This document shows positions 33,498 through 42,671 of a stretch of DNA of 64,000 nt, in pieces. The notes under the pieces were generated by a model. That model was not told where the DNA came from and made no database searches. It saw nothing but the letters and a program-made list of their open reading frames with translations. The position numbers were made by a program, and so were the translations under genes. Each line of letters begins with the position of its first letter. Position 1 is the first letter of the stretch. The stretch is from Grimontia sedimenti. Lineage in GTDB: Bacteria; Pseudomonadota; Gammaproteobacteria; Enterobacterales; Vibrionaceae. The stretch covers positions 186,001 through 250,000 of the forward strand of contig NZ_JAALDL010000002.1 in NCBI RefSeq assembly GCF_011045095.1, written 5' to 3'.

Positions 33498-34835
33498 ATG
33501 AACATCGTTATTATCGGCGGTGAAGCAGCAGGCATGAGTGCTGCAGCCAAAGCTCGTCGCGTTAACCCAAACGCTACCATCACAGTCTTTGAAGCTTCAG
33601 AAGTCATCTCATTCGGTGCATGCGGCCTTCCCTACTATGTCGCTGATGAATTTCAGGATGCTGGCTATATGTCAGAGTTCACGCCAGCACAGTTTGCTGA
33701 ACGCGGCATTACCGTGAAAACCGGCCATCGCGTCACCAAGTTGGATGCTGAACAAAAAAAGCTGGAAGTCGTCCGTCAAGGCGAAACGTTCATCGCAGAG
33801 TATGACCGCCTGATGATTGCCACCGGCGCGAGAGAAGTGTTGCCTCCAGTTTCTGGCCTCGACAAGCAAGGCGTTCATACGCTTCGTGTCATGCAAGACG
33901 GTCTTTCGCTAAAAGAAGCGGTTCAGGATGAATCGTGCCAGCATGTCACTGTGATTGGTTCTGGCTTTATTGGCCTTGAAGTCGCCGAAGCCATGATTCA
34001 CCAAGGTAAGAAGGTTCGACTGATTGAACGTGCTGAGCGCCTTATTCCGGATGCTTTTGATGCCGAAATCAGCGTCCATTTTTCGTCTGAACTGGAAAAA
34101 GCGGGCGTTGAGATTCACACCGGTGAATCTCTGAAAAACATTGTGGGTGAAAGCAAAGTTTCTGGAATTGAAACAGACAAAGGCCAGTACGTCACAGATT
34201 TGGTCATCGTGAGTACTGGCGTTAAACCAAACACCGAATTTCTGAAAGAGACTGGTATCAAAATCTTAGATAACGGTGCCATAGTCGTGGATCGCCAAGG
34301 TAAAACGTCACTGACCGATGTTTGGGCTGCGGGCGACTGCGCAACAATCTGGCATTCAGTATCCGGTGAGAATGCGTATATCCCACTGGCAACGGGTGCG
34401 AATAAACTCGGCCGAATGATTGGTGACAACATCGCACAAGTCGAAGGTGAACCACTTGAGTTTCCGGGTTCTTTGGGCACCAGTTGTGTTCGCGTTCTGG
34501 GTTTGGAAGCTGGCCGCACTGGTCTTTCTGAGCAAGAAGCCATTCGCGCTGGCTTTGCGGTGAAAACCGTCACCATTAAAGACAAATGCCACACCAACTA
34601 CTGCGCAGGCCAATCTGACATGCACATTAAGCTGGTGTATGAGGAAGGTTCAAAGCGTATTCTTGGCGCGCAGATCATTGGCTACAAAGGCGCGGTACAC
34701 CGCATTGATGCAATGGCTGTCGCGGTAAGTGCCGGATTGACCACCAACCAACTTGGTATGATGGACTTTGCCTACGCGCCACCTTTTGCGCGCACGTGGG
34801 ATATTATGAACGTGGCAGGTAACGTTGCGAAATAG
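33498..34835 (+). CDS. CoA-disulfide reductase-like FAD/NAD(P)H oxidoreductase
   Basis: 445 residues. FAD-binding GGEAAGMSAAAKARR at the N-terminus and the single redox Cys C42 in SFGACGLPYYV, which is the SFxxCGxPY motif of CoA-disulfide reductases and NADH oxidases/peroxidases. Then a second Rossmann GSGFIGLEVAEAM for NAD(P)H, DVWAAGDCA for FAD, and a C-terminal dimerisation domain. Tyr residues near the C-terminus could contribute to CoA binding. Placement after the cystine importer suggests a reductase for CoA, cysteine or persulfide disulfides. NADH oxidase or Npsr (CoA-persulfide reductase, which normally carries an extra rhodanese domain, absent here) are alternatives. Confidence 0.85.
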   Translation: MNIVIIGGEAAGMSAAAKARRVNPNATITVFEASEVISFGACGLPYYVADEFQDAGYMSEFTPAQFAERGITVKTGHRVTKLDAEQKKLEVVRQGETFIAEYDRLMIATGAREVLPPVSGLDKQGVHTLRVMQDGLSLKEAVQDESCQHVTVIGSGFIGLEVAEAMIHQGKKVRLIERAERLIPDAFDAEISVHFSSELEKAGVEIHTGESLKNIVGESKVSGIETDKGQYVTDLVIVSTGVKPNTEFLKETGIKILDNGAIVVDRQGKTSLTDVWAAGDCATIWHSVSGENAYIPLATGANKLGRMIGDNIAQVEGEPLEFPGSLGTSCVRVLGLEAGRTGLSEQEAIRAGFAVKTVTIKDKCHTNYCAGQSDMHIKLVYEEGSKRILGAQIIGYKGAVHRIDAMAVAVSAGLTTNQLGMMDFAYAPPFARTWDIMNVAGNVAK

Positions 34836-34859
34836 CATCAACCTGTTGTGATGACTCTG

Positions 34860-34886
34860 AAAGCCAGCGACTACGCTGGCTTTTTT
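34860..34886 (+). terminator. terminator after flavoprotein gene
   Basis: AAAGCCAGCG-ACTA-CGCTGGCTTTTTT. Confidence 0.92.
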
Positions 34887-35050
34887 GTTTCCAAGCGTTC
34901 AAAGAGCCACCCGTTCAATATATTGCACAAATCACAATCTCAGCATCTTTTCTTTCACCTTGCTACTGCCTTAACCCCCTATCCTTGCAACCAACTAATC
35001 CGGCAGTTAGGCTAATCTCAACTCAACTGATTCGTCGAATGGAAGCCGCT

Positions 35051-36478
35051 ATGGAACAGATTACTAACCGCTTGCTACTCTCGGCAATGTGCGAAAACAC
35101 GAACACTGCCATCGCTGTTGATAACCCTGCTACCGGAGAGGTTCTAGGTTATGTGCCTAATCACAGTCAGCAAGAGATAGAAAATGCCGTCAGCAAAGCC
35201 TCAGAGGCACAAAAAACGTGGGCCAAACAGACAGCGAAACAGCGTAGTGAGATTCTGAGCCGATGGTTTAACCTGCTGATGGAAAATCAGGAAGATTTGG
35301 CCCGCATCATGACATTAGAGCAAGGCAAACCCCTTGCTGAGTCCCGTGGTGAAGTCGCTTATGGTGCATCATTTATCCAATGGTTTGCCGAGGAAGGTAA
35401 ACGCACTTATGGCGAAACCATTCCGACACCGATGTCTGACCGCAGAATCATGACCATTCGCCAGCCTGTAGGCGTTGCAGCGGCAATCACGCCATGGAAT
35501 TTCCCTATCGCGATGATCACCCGTAAAGCCGCGCCAGCACTAGCGGCAGGTTGCAGCTTTATTGCCAAGCCTGCGGCACAAACACCTTTTAGTGCTTACG
35601 CTGTTGCGGAACTTGCTTATCAAGCCGGTTTACCCCGTGATTTACTGGCGATAGTGACAACAACTGATGCAGTGATGGCTGGAGAACTCTTCTGTAGCAG
35701 TGATCAAATACAGAAAATTTCCTTTACCGGTTCCACCAATGTCGGCCGTATTCTAATGAAACAAAGTGCCGAGAGAGTTAAACGTGTGTCGATGGAGCTT
35801 GGCGGCAATGCCCCTTTCATCGTGTTCGATGACGCAGATATCGATGCCGCGGTGAAAGGTGCCGTTGCCTCAAAATTCCGCAACGCAGGTCAAACATGTG
35901 TTTGTGCCAACCGTTTTTACGTTCAGGATGCGGTTTACGACGAATTCGTCGAGAAGTTCTCAGAAGCAGTGAAAACACTGAAAATCGGTAATGGCTTCGA
36001 GGATGGCGTAACCATTGGGCCTCTGATTGACGATAATGCCAAAGCCAAAGTCCAACGCCTGATTTCTGGTGCTACTGAACAAGGAGCGAAAGTGGTCGTT
36101 GGAGGAAAAGATCAGGGTGGTCGATTCTTTGAGCCAACGATCCTCACTGATGTTACCCACGACATGGCGATTGTTCAGGAAGAAATATTCGGTCCTATCG
36201 CCCCTGTCATTCGATTTAGCGACGATAACTCTCTGGTCCAGATGGCGAACGACACCATTTACGGCCTTGCCAGTTATTTCTACAGCAAAGATATCAATCG
36301 TATTTTCTCCATTGCGGAAGCGCTGGATTACGGCATGGTGGGCGTTAATGAAGGGGTTATCTCTACCGAGGTTGCACCGTTTGGCGGTGTTAAGCAATCT
36401 GGTATTGGCCGCGAAGGTGCCAAGCAGGGTATCGATGAATACCTGAATACCAAATATATCTGCCTCGGTGGTTTGTAA
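35051..36478 (+). CDS. gabD: NAD(P)-dependent succinate-semialdehyde dehydrogenase family protein
   Basis: 475 residues from the ATG at 35051 with GGAAG upstream; the ATG at 35039 lies over that RBS. A complete aldehyde dehydrogenase: AITPWNFP, FTGSTNVGR (cofactor loop), general base Glu in MELGGNAPFIVFDDAD and nucleophile Cys in NAGQTCVCANRFYV. The NAGQTCVCANR form is typical of GabD/SSADH. It would oxidise succinate semialdehyde to succinate. No gabT, gabP or regulator is adjacent, so another semialdehyde (glutarate type) remains possible. Ends with a GCAGGGC/GCCCTGC terminator at 36494-36517. Confidence 0.87.
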   Translation: MEQITNRLLLSAMCENTNTAIAVDNPATGEVLGYVPNHSQQEIENAVSKASEAQKTWAKQTAKQRSEILSRWFNLLMENQEDLARIMTLEQGKPLAESRGEVAYGASFIQWFAEEGKRTYGETIPTPMSDRRIMTIRQPVGVAAAITPWNFPIAMITRKAAPALAAGCSFIAKPAAQTPFSAYAVAELAYQAGLPRDLLAIVTTTDAVMAGELFCSSDQIQKISFTGSTNVGRILMKQSAERVKRVSMELGGNAPFIVFDDADIDAAVKGAVASKFRNAGQTCVCANRFYVQDAVYDEFVEKFSEAVKTLKIGNGFEDGVTIGPLIDDNAKAKVQRLISGATEQGAKVVVGGKDQGGRFFEPTILTDVTHDMAIVQEEIFGPIAPVIRFSDDNSLVQMANDTIYGLASYFYSKDINRIFSIAEALDYGMVGVNEGVISTEVAPFGGVKQSGIGREGAKQGIDEYLNTKYICLGGL

Positions 36479-36493
36479 ACCTATCTAATACCT

Positions 36494-36517
36494 GCAGGGC
36501 GATAGTGCCCTGCTTTC
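36494..36517 (+). terminator. terminator after aldehyde dehydrogenase gene
   Basis: GCAGGGC-GATAGT-GCCCTGC then TTTCGTT, 15 nt after the stop. Confidence 0.75.
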
Positions 36518-36613
36518 GTTCCTGCACCTTGAACCCGACCTGTCATTCCGCCTTCTCACTTTTGAACATGGGCGTCTATGCTTCTAATAAACAAAATAAT
36601 TTAGGAGTGATGG

Positions 36614-36994
36614 ATGGGTATTCGTGAAGAAATCGATGCGGCAGTGGGTGCTCATGGTGCCTGGAAACAAAAGCTTAGGAATGCGATTGAAACCGGCGAG
36701 TGCGAATCTACACCCGAGCGTGTCAAAAAGGATGATAACTGCTCATTTGGGAAATGGTTGCATCACCGTATGGATGAGCAATATAAAAAGAGTCCTTTCT
36801 ACAGCGAAATTCTCTCACTCCATGCCGCCTTTCATCGTGAAGCCGGTGCTATTCTTGAAATGGCGTTAAATGGCGAAAAAGAAGCCGCCAACGATAAAAT
36901 GAAGCTCGGTAGCGAGTTTTCTAAACTTTCAGCCAGCTTGACAGCCAAGATGCGTGAGTGGCAGGAGTGGCTGGATACGAAAGGCATTCAATAA
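36614..36994 (+). CDS. stand-alone CZB (chemoreceptor zinc-binding) domain protein
   Basis: 126 residues, RBS GGAG. Shows the CZB zinc motifs in order: AHGAWKQKL, DDNCSFGKWLHH (Cys-GxWL) and LHAAFHREAG. The 3-His/1-Cys site binds zinc and can respond to hypochlorous acid in chemoreceptors and diguanylate cyclases. Here the domain is alone, with no HAMP, MA or GGDEF part, so it must signal through a partner or act as a zinc/oxidant buffer. Monocistronic. Confidence 0.86.
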   Translation: MGIREEIDAAVGAHGAWKQKLRNAIETGECESTPERVKKDDNCSFGKWLHHRMDEQYKKSPFYSEILSLHAAFHREAGAILEMALNGEKEAANDKMKLGSEFSKLSASLTAKMREWQEWLDTKGIQ

Positions 36995-37227
36995 AGTGAC
37001 AAACTTTTTACACCTGAAAACACTTTCATGCACTTTTTACCGCATTACATTCACTATCTTTTAACCCTAAATCTCTGTTTCATGCTTCAACAAAGAAGAA
37101 TTCGCATAAAAATTCAGCAATCAATCTTCCCAAACACCGGTCCTTTCCTTTAATGTGAAGCGCAACAGTGTTTTTTCGTGCCACAGTGCGAAACTACGCT
37201 CAATTCAAAAAGAACAAAGGTAAAAAG

Positions 37228-37716
37228 ATGTCTGACGTACCTTCAGCTGTTGTAGAAGTCGCAGCTAATGCACAAACCGTTGCTGAATCTTCCGGTTCCG
37301 TATGGCCATATGTGGTTGGCGGTATCGCTCTTGTCGTCGCAGCGGGTTTTTGGGGTTACAAGCTAGTAAGCCGTCCAACTTTCATCATTAAGCAGATCCG
37401 CCGCCGTAATCTGAAGGCAATGAAGAAAGAAGGGATTGAAAGCTCAGAAGCAACCAACGATTTGGATAGACTGCTGACTGCAATCGAAGAGCATGCAGTC
37501 TCCAACAAGATGTCTGGTGCTGACATGATCAAACTTCTGGCACCACTCAATGACCAGAACCGCATGAAGTCGGCAAGAGATATGTACCTGACTATGCAGC
37601 ACATCGCTCGCGAAGTTGGCAATACTCGTCTTGCTGGTGAATTTAAAGGGAAATCTTCAGGCGTGAAATCCAGCTCTAAGCTGATGGCGGGCCTGTTTAA
37701 ACGCGCGGGCATCTAA
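37228..37716 (+). CDS. single-helix membrane protein of unknown function
   Basis: 162 residues; ATG at 37228 with AAAGG upstream. Short periplasmic N-terminus, one membrane helix (SVWPYVVGGIALVVAAGFWGYKLV), then a basic helical cytoplasmic domain (IIKQIRRRNLKAMKKEG, LDRLLTAIEEHAV). The Ala/Lys-rich C-terminus ends SKLMAGLFKRAGI. Not recognised. Between the CZB gene and a convergent zinc-ribbon gene; shares no clear operon. Confidence 0.68.
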   Translation: MSDVPSAVVEVAANAQTVAESSGSVWPYVVGGIALVVAAGFWGYKLVSRPTFIIKQIRRRNLKAMKKEGIESSEATNDLDRLLTAIEEHAVSNKMSGADMIKLLAPLNDQNRMKSARDMYLTMQHIAREVGNTRLAGEFKGKSSGVKSSSKLMAGLFKRAGI

Positions 37717-37738
37717 AACCCCTATCGAAGAAGAACTC

Positions 37739-37760
37739 AAGGCACCTTAGGGTGCCTTTT
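37739..37760. terminator. terminator between convergent genes
   Basis: AAGGCACC-TTAG-GGTGCCTTTT, immediately before the zinc-ribbon gene stop. Confidence 0.85.
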
Positions 37761-38012
37761 CTATTTCATGGCAGTCTTACCGCCAATGATCTTATAAGCA
37801 GGTGTTCCCCTTACCAACGTCTCCCTCGCAAACACATTGCCACAAGAAGGACACTCACAGGGCGTATCAGTGTGGTCAATCACTATGCGTTCTTTAAAAC
37901 ACTTCACTAATGACCCTTTCCCGCCTTTCTTGTATTTAAACAACATCGCCTTGCATTTCGCGCAGATGACATCGACTGATCGTTCCGGCAATTTCTTGTT
38001 GGGTTTCGCCAC
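37761..38012 (-). CDS. small zinc-ribbon protein
   Basis: 83 residues from a GTG start with GGAGG 4 nt upstream. Two CxxC knuckles, ICAKCKAMLFKYKKG and PCECPSCGNVF, form a zinc ribbon. CAKCxxxLFK is reminiscent of Com-like phage zinc-finger proteins, but the resemblance is short. Basic, so nucleic-acid binding is possible. Function unknown. Confidence 0.68.
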   Translation of the reverse strand: MAKPNKKLPERSVDVICAKCKAMLFKYKKGGKGSLVKCFKERIVIDHTDTPCECPSCGNVFARETLVRGTPAYKIIGGKTAMK

Positions 38013-38231
38013 GTTACCTCCGGTGATGATTTCGTCGATCTTATCTCAAAGACCGCATTAGACCAAAGTCTTAGGCTGGGAGAAAAACTGAGAGAAAGCT
38101 TATGTTTATCACGACTGGTTAACATCTCATTTACAATCTCGGCTATTCTTTGCTGGTTATCTGCGATGCGTCTATCTCACGCTTTGCATCTTATTCCACG
38201 GCAACGGATACCTATAACATTGGAGTGTTGT

Positions 38232-39245
38232 ATGAAAATCAAATCCTTGGTGAAAACCCTTTCATTGGCAACTGCCATCGTGACAGCAGGCATGGGCAGT
38301 GCCGCTGCGGAAGAAAGAGACTATATCCTCGCCACAGCCTCTACGGGTGGCACATACTATCCAGTCGGTGTGGCACTGGCGACGCTGAGTAAAGTGAAAC
38401 TGGAGCCTCAGTACAAGTTTTCACTGTCAGCTATTAGCTCTGCAGGTTCCGGCGAAAACGTTAAGTTGCTCCGCGAGAACGAAGCACAGTTTGCAATCCT
38501 ACAGGGTCTCTATGGTGCATGGGCATGGAATGGTGAAGGCAAAGTTGAGCAGGCTGGCCCGCAGAAGGAACTGCGTTCGGTTTCCATGCTTTGGCAAAAC
38601 GTTGAGCACTTCATCATGCTAAGCGATTTGGCCAAAACCGGCACCATGGCAGACATGAAAGCGATGGACGGCAAAAAGTTCTCTATCGGTAAGAAGAACT
38701 CAGGAACAGAAGGCTCTGGTCTGCAAATTCTGAAAGGTTTGGATATCGATACCAACAAATTCAATATGGCGTACCTCGGCTACGGCGCCAGTGCAGATGC
38801 TCTGCAAAACGGCAACATTGATGGCATGAACACGCCTGCAGGTGTCCCTGTCAGCGCTGTGACCCGTGCTTATGCCGCAATGGGCGATAAAATCAAAATC
38901 CTCAACTTCACTGACGAGCAGGTTAAAGAAGCGAACGGCAGCTATAACCTGTGGACCCGTTACGTGATTGAACCCAATACTTACCCGGGTCAAACCGAAG
39001 CCGTTGAAACCATCGCTCAGCCTAACTTCCTGGCAGTGCGCAGTGACATCAGTGACGAAGACGTATACCTGCTGACAAAAACCATCTACGAAAACCTGGC
39101 TTTCCTGAATGGTATTCACAAAGCCACCAAAGCGATGTCGCTACAAAAAGCCATTGGTGGTCTGCCTGTGCCACTGCACCCAGGTGCGGCTCGCTACTAC
39201 AAAGAGCAAGGTTTGACGATTCCTGATCACCTTGTTAGCAACTAA
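38232..39245 (+). CDS. TRAP transporter substrate-binding protein, TAXI family
   Basis: 337 residues; ATG at 38232 with GGAG upstream. Signal peptide to about residue 26 (GSAAA). The mature N-terminus ILATASTGGTYYPVGVALATL is the TAXI signature. It binds a small carboxylate or amino acid in the periplasm and passes it to the fused permease downstream. The GC-rich hairpin after its stop suggests differential expression. TAXI ligands known include glutamate and 2-oxoglutarate, but no specific ligand can be inferred. Confidence 0.92.
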   Translation: MKIKSLVKTLSLATAIVTAGMGSAAAEERDYILATASTGGTYYPVGVALATLSKVKLEPQYKFSLSAISSAGSGENVKLLRENEAQFAILQGLYGAWAWNGEGKVEQAGPQKELRSVSMLWQNVEHFIMLSDLAKTGTMADMKAMDGKKFSIGKKNSGTEGSGLQILKGLDIDTNKFNMAYLGYGASADALQNGNIDGMNTPAGVPVSAVTRAYAAMGDKIKILNFTDEQVKEANGSYNLWTRYVIEPNTYPGQTEAVETIAQPNFLAVRSDISDEDVYLLTKTIYENLAFLNGIHKATKAMSLQKAIGGLPVPLHPGAARYYKEQGLTIPDHLVSN

Positions 39246-39258
39246 CGGCTAAACCCAA

Positions 39259-39279
39259 GGCGCTGATCCCGTCAGCGCC
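39259..39279 (+). terminator. hairpin between TAXI binding protein and permease genes
   Basis: GGCGCTGA-TCCCG-TCAGCGCC with no U tract. More likely protects the upstream mRNA 3' end than terminates fully. Confidence 0.55.
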
Positions 39280-39336
39280 GCTTCTTCATTTCCAGCCCAA
39301 CAGGACGTCGTGTCTTCTTTGCACGCTAGAGGGAAT

Positions 39337-41472
39337 ATGACCGATAAATCTTCCAATGCTGATTCGCCTCAGGAAATCGAAACCGAACTCTCCCAATTTG
39401 AACTGACGCAGCGAACAGATTTCCCGTTAATCACTCGTATTGTCACCATTTTCGGAATCGCGCTTTCACTTGTTCACATTTGGTTTAACACGTTCGCCAC
39501 CCTGCCAGAACTCTGGGTCTCTGCTGCGCATTTCGCAGGCTTTTCGGTGATGTGTGCGTTGACCTACCCTGCTGCAGCCAAATGGAGGAATAACCGTTTT
39601 GCATTGGCCATCGACATCGGTATCGCCGTCGCCGCGATTGCCTGTCTGGTTTACATCATTTTCGCTGAAGATGCGCTGTATGATCGTGGCGTAACCTTCG
39701 TCACTACCGATTGGGTATTTTCTGTCGTCGCTATTTTGATCGCCCTTGAACTAATTCGTCGCACCATGGGCTGGTTTATTCCATGCCTGATTGTTGTGGC
39801 GCTCACTTATGTAGTTTGGTGGGGAAGTTGGCTGGATGGCATATTCGCTTTCCCGGGACTTTCTGCAGAAACCATGCTCTATCGTGCTTTCTACAGTTCA
39901 GAAGGCATGTTTGGCCCTATCTCAAGAATTTCATGGAGCTATGTCTTCATGTTCATCTTGTTTGGGGCTTTTTTGGTGAAGTCCGGCGCGGGCGATTACA
40001 TCATCAATGTCTCCCGTGCTGCCGCAGGTAAGATCATTGGTGGCCCCGGTTTTGTCGCGGTTTTGGGTTCAGGATTGATGGGGTCAGTATCCGGTTCCAG
40101 CGTGGCAAACACCGTATCTACTGGGGTGATCACCATTCCCTTAATGAAGAAAGCCGGATTTCCTCCCAAGTTTGCCGCGGGGGTAGAAGCCGCTGCATCG
40201 ACGGGTGGGCAGCTCATGCCACCCGTGATGGGCGCAGGCGCGTTTATCATGGCGTCGTACACCCAAATTCCCTATGTCGAAATCATCGCGGTGTCGTTTG
40301 CTCCTGCCCTGATTTATTTCCTGTCTGTCGCCTTCTTCGTGCGCATTGAAGCCAAACGCTCCGGTGTGCATCAGCTAGAAACCGAAACACCATCCATGCT
40401 GAAAGTGTTGGCATCAGGTTGGCACTACCTCATTCCACTCGCTGTGCTTGTCGCCTTGTTGATCATGGACTTCACGCCAACCTATGCGGCGGGTATCTCG
40501 ATCATTTCGGTGGTTGTGTCGTCTTGGTTGTCACCGAACAGGATGGGCATCGCGGATATCTTTGACGCGCTCGCCCAAGGTGCCCGTAACATGGCGACCA
40601 CTGCGGTATTGCTCACTGGTATTGGCTTAGTCGTCAATGTCATCAGTACCACAGGGATTGGTAATACCTTCTCCCTGATGATCAATGACTGGGCAGGTGG
40701 CAGCCTGTTCATCATGATTGTCTTGGTCGCGCTGGCATCGCTGATTTTGGGAATGGGATTGCCTGTCACCGCATCCTATATTGTGCTTGGCACCCTTTCT
40801 GCGCCTGCCCTCTATGGCTTGATTGCCGAGCAGCAATTGCTTGAGCTTCTTACGACCGGTCAGTTGCCAGAAGAAGCCAAGACCATATTTATGCTGATAG
40901 CACCGGAGCAGCTCGCCGCTTTGGGCTCACCCATGTCATTTGAAATGGCCGTCGATTTAGTAGGCAAGGTACCGGATGATTTTAAAGCGACGCTTCTGGA
41001 GCAATCTCTGGGCCCAGTCACCGTTGGATTAGCCCTGTTAGCCGCACACCTGATCATTTTCTGGTTATCGCAAGACAGTAACGTGACACCTCCTGTCTGT
41101 TTAACTGCCTTTGCAGCCGCTACCATTGCGCGTACACCCCCAATGGCAACGGGTTTCAAAGCGTGGAAAATCGCAAAAGGCCTGTATCTGGTGCCACTAC
41201 TCATGGCGTATACGCCACTGGTAGCGGGAGACTTTCAGCAGGTTGTCATTGTGACCCTATTTGCCATTCTAGGTACTTGGGCGCTTGTGGCTGGCTTAGA
41301 GGGATATCTTGAAGGTCCTATTAATCCGCTTTTCCGCGTAGCAACATTCGGTATGGCAGCTTTGATGATGTGGCCAGGTTTGGATATTTGGCTTCGCTTA
41401 CTGGGCGCAGGGCTGTTTATCGCACTGGTAGTGCATTCCTACAAGAAAGCGCCACCGCTGGCGACTGCCTAG
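39337..41472 (+). CDS. TRAP transporter fused permease (4TM-12TM)
   Basis: 711 residues; ATG at 39337 with GAGGG upstream, with a GTG at 39310 less likely. The small (DctQ-like) and large (DctM-like) permeases are fused, as usual for TAXI TRAP systems. Conserved blocks: SGAGDYIINVSRAAAGKIIGGPG, the GSGLMGSVSGSSVANTVSTG motif, and its repeat region GMGLPVTASYIVLGT. It uses the Na+ gradient to import the ligand bound by the preceding protein. Confidence 0.94.
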   Translation: MTDKSSNADSPQEIETELSQFELTQRTDFPLITRIVTIFGIALSLVHIWFNTFATLPELWVSAAHFAGFSVMCALTYPAAAKWRNNRFALAIDIGIAVAAIACLVYIIFAEDALYDRGVTFVTTDWVFSVVAILIALELIRRTMGWFIPCLIVVALTYVVWWGSWLDGIFAFPGLSAETMLYRAFYSSEGMFGPISRISWSYVFMFILFGAFLVKSGAGDYIINVSRAAAGKIIGGPGFVAVLGSGLMGSVSGSSVANTVSTGVITIPLMKKAGFPPKFAAGVEAAASTGGQLMPPVMGAGAFIMASYTQIPYVEIIAVSFAPALIYFLSVAFFVRIEAKRSGVHQLETETPSMLKVLASGWHYLIPLAVLVALLIMDFTPTYAAGISIISVVVSSWLSPNRMGIADIFDALAQGARNMATTAVLLTGIGLVVNVISTTGIGNTFSLMINDWAGGSLFIMIVLVALASLILGMGLPVTASYIVLGTLSAPALYGLIAEQQLLELLTTGQLPEEAKTIFMLIAPEQLAALGSPMSFEMAVDLVGKVPDDFKATLLEQSLGPVTVGLALLAAHLIIFWLSQDSNVTPPVCLTAFAAATIARTPPMATGFKAWKIAKGLYLVPLLMAYTPLVAGDFQQVVIVTLFAILGTWALVAGLEGYLEGPINPLFRVATFGMAALMMWPGLDIWLRLLGAGLFIALVVHSYKKAPPLATA

Positions 41473-41492
41473 ATCGCTTAATTAGAAAGAAG

Positions 41493-41515
41493 AAAAGCGC
41501 CTATTTGGCGCTTTT
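41493..41515. terminator. bidirectional terminator
   Basis: AAAAGCGCC-TATTT-GGCGCTTTT between convergent TRAP permease and cheV genes. Confidence 0.88.
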
Positions 41516-41534
41516 CGCTTCGGTTGAAGGCCGA

Positions 41535-42518
41535 CTAGCCTTCTTTCAATACCAAACTATCCATCAAGCCGACCATACGACCAATTTCTGGTTTGGTGAT
41601 GGTGTCGTTAGCACCAAGATCCAGCGCTTTACGGCGGTTATCCTCACTCATCAAGGAAGAGAACATAACAATCGGAATATCTTTGTATTCACCGATATCA
41701 CGTAGTCTTTTTACCAGATGCAAACCGTCCATTTTCGGCATTTCTACATCAGAGACCACACCGTCGACGAACTCGGTAATAGGCAGTTGTTCTTCGGTGC
41801 ACAGCCGGACAAACTCAATCATGTTGTCCAACCCTTCCTGACCGTCTTTTGCAGTGATCACATTGTAACCCGCCGATCTCAACGTGTTTTCAATCAAGCG
41901 CCTGATAAACGCCGAATCGTCGACAACAAGGATGGTTTTTGCTTCACGCCTTGCCACCATGGCATCGTCGATAACGACCGTTTTGTCTTTGGTGACATCG
42001 TATTTTTCCATACTGAGTTCTGGATTGATGTCAGCAATGATTTTCTCGAAGTCGAGGATCATGATGAGATTGGATTCCTGACGAACTACCGCCACGACAC
42101 AGTCTTGATCTGAGGCTTCGAGGAACTGGCTGGGAGATTCCACTTCTTCCCAGGATATCCGGTGAATCCGGCTGACACTGTCGACCAAGAAACCGTTCGA
42201 CATCTTATTGAAGTCAGTGACGATAACCACTTTTTCTTCGACACAATCCTTGGTTGGCACGCCAAGCCAGCGGGCTAAATCAACCAAAGGGATCAACTTG
42301 CCACGAAGAGAGAATACGCCCAGCACGTTAGGCTGTGCATTGGGGTAGTCCGTGGTATCGGGAACGCGGATAACCTCTCGTACTTTGGCTACGTTGATGC
42401 CGTAAAAGCAAATTTTCTTAGAGCCATCGGGTAAAATTTTCTCTAAACGAAATTCAATAATCTCTAGTTCGTTTGTACCGCTTTCTGTCAAGATTGAAGT
42501 TTTAGGTTCTGTGCTCAT
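41535..42518 (-). CDS. cheV: chemotaxis protein CheV
   Basis: 327 residues; ATG at 42518 with GAG upstream. N-terminal CheW-like domain (about 15-165, with NVLGVFSLRGKLIPLVDLARWLG), then a receiver domain (from TILVVDDSAFIRRLIE) with phospho-Asp in GVVSDVEMPKMDG and Lys in ITKPEIG. CheV couples receptors to CheA and is tuned by phosphorylation. Vibrios carry several cheV genes; this one is not in a flagellar cluster. Another chemoreceptor gene is in the window at 5275, but the two are not linked. Confidence 0.95.
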   Translation of the reverse strand: MSTEPKTSILTESGTNELEIIEFRLEKILPDGSKKICFYGINVAKVREVIRVPDTTDYPNAQPNVLGVFSLRGKLIPLVDLARWLGVPTKDCVEEKVVIVTDFNKMSNGFLVDSVSRIHRISWEEVESPSQFLEASDQDCVVAVVRQESNLIMILDFEKIIADINPELSMEKYDVTKDKTVVIDDAMVARREAKTILVVDDSAFIRRLIENTLRSAGYNVITAKDGQEGLDNMIEFVRLCTEEQLPITEFVDGVVSDVEMPKMDGLHLVKRLRDIGEYKDIPIVMFSSLMSEDNRRKALDLGANDTITKPEIGRMVGLMDSLVLKEG

Positions 42519-42671
42519 ACCAGATCTCAATGCATGTGAGGGCAAAAACAATAACGTCCTCTAACAGCATAGTCTTAATCTATCAACAGATGACTCAATT
42601 AACGAAAATAGTTATGCCCAAATTCAATACCTTGAGAAGAGAACCTTCAAAGCCCGAACTGATTTCTCCTG

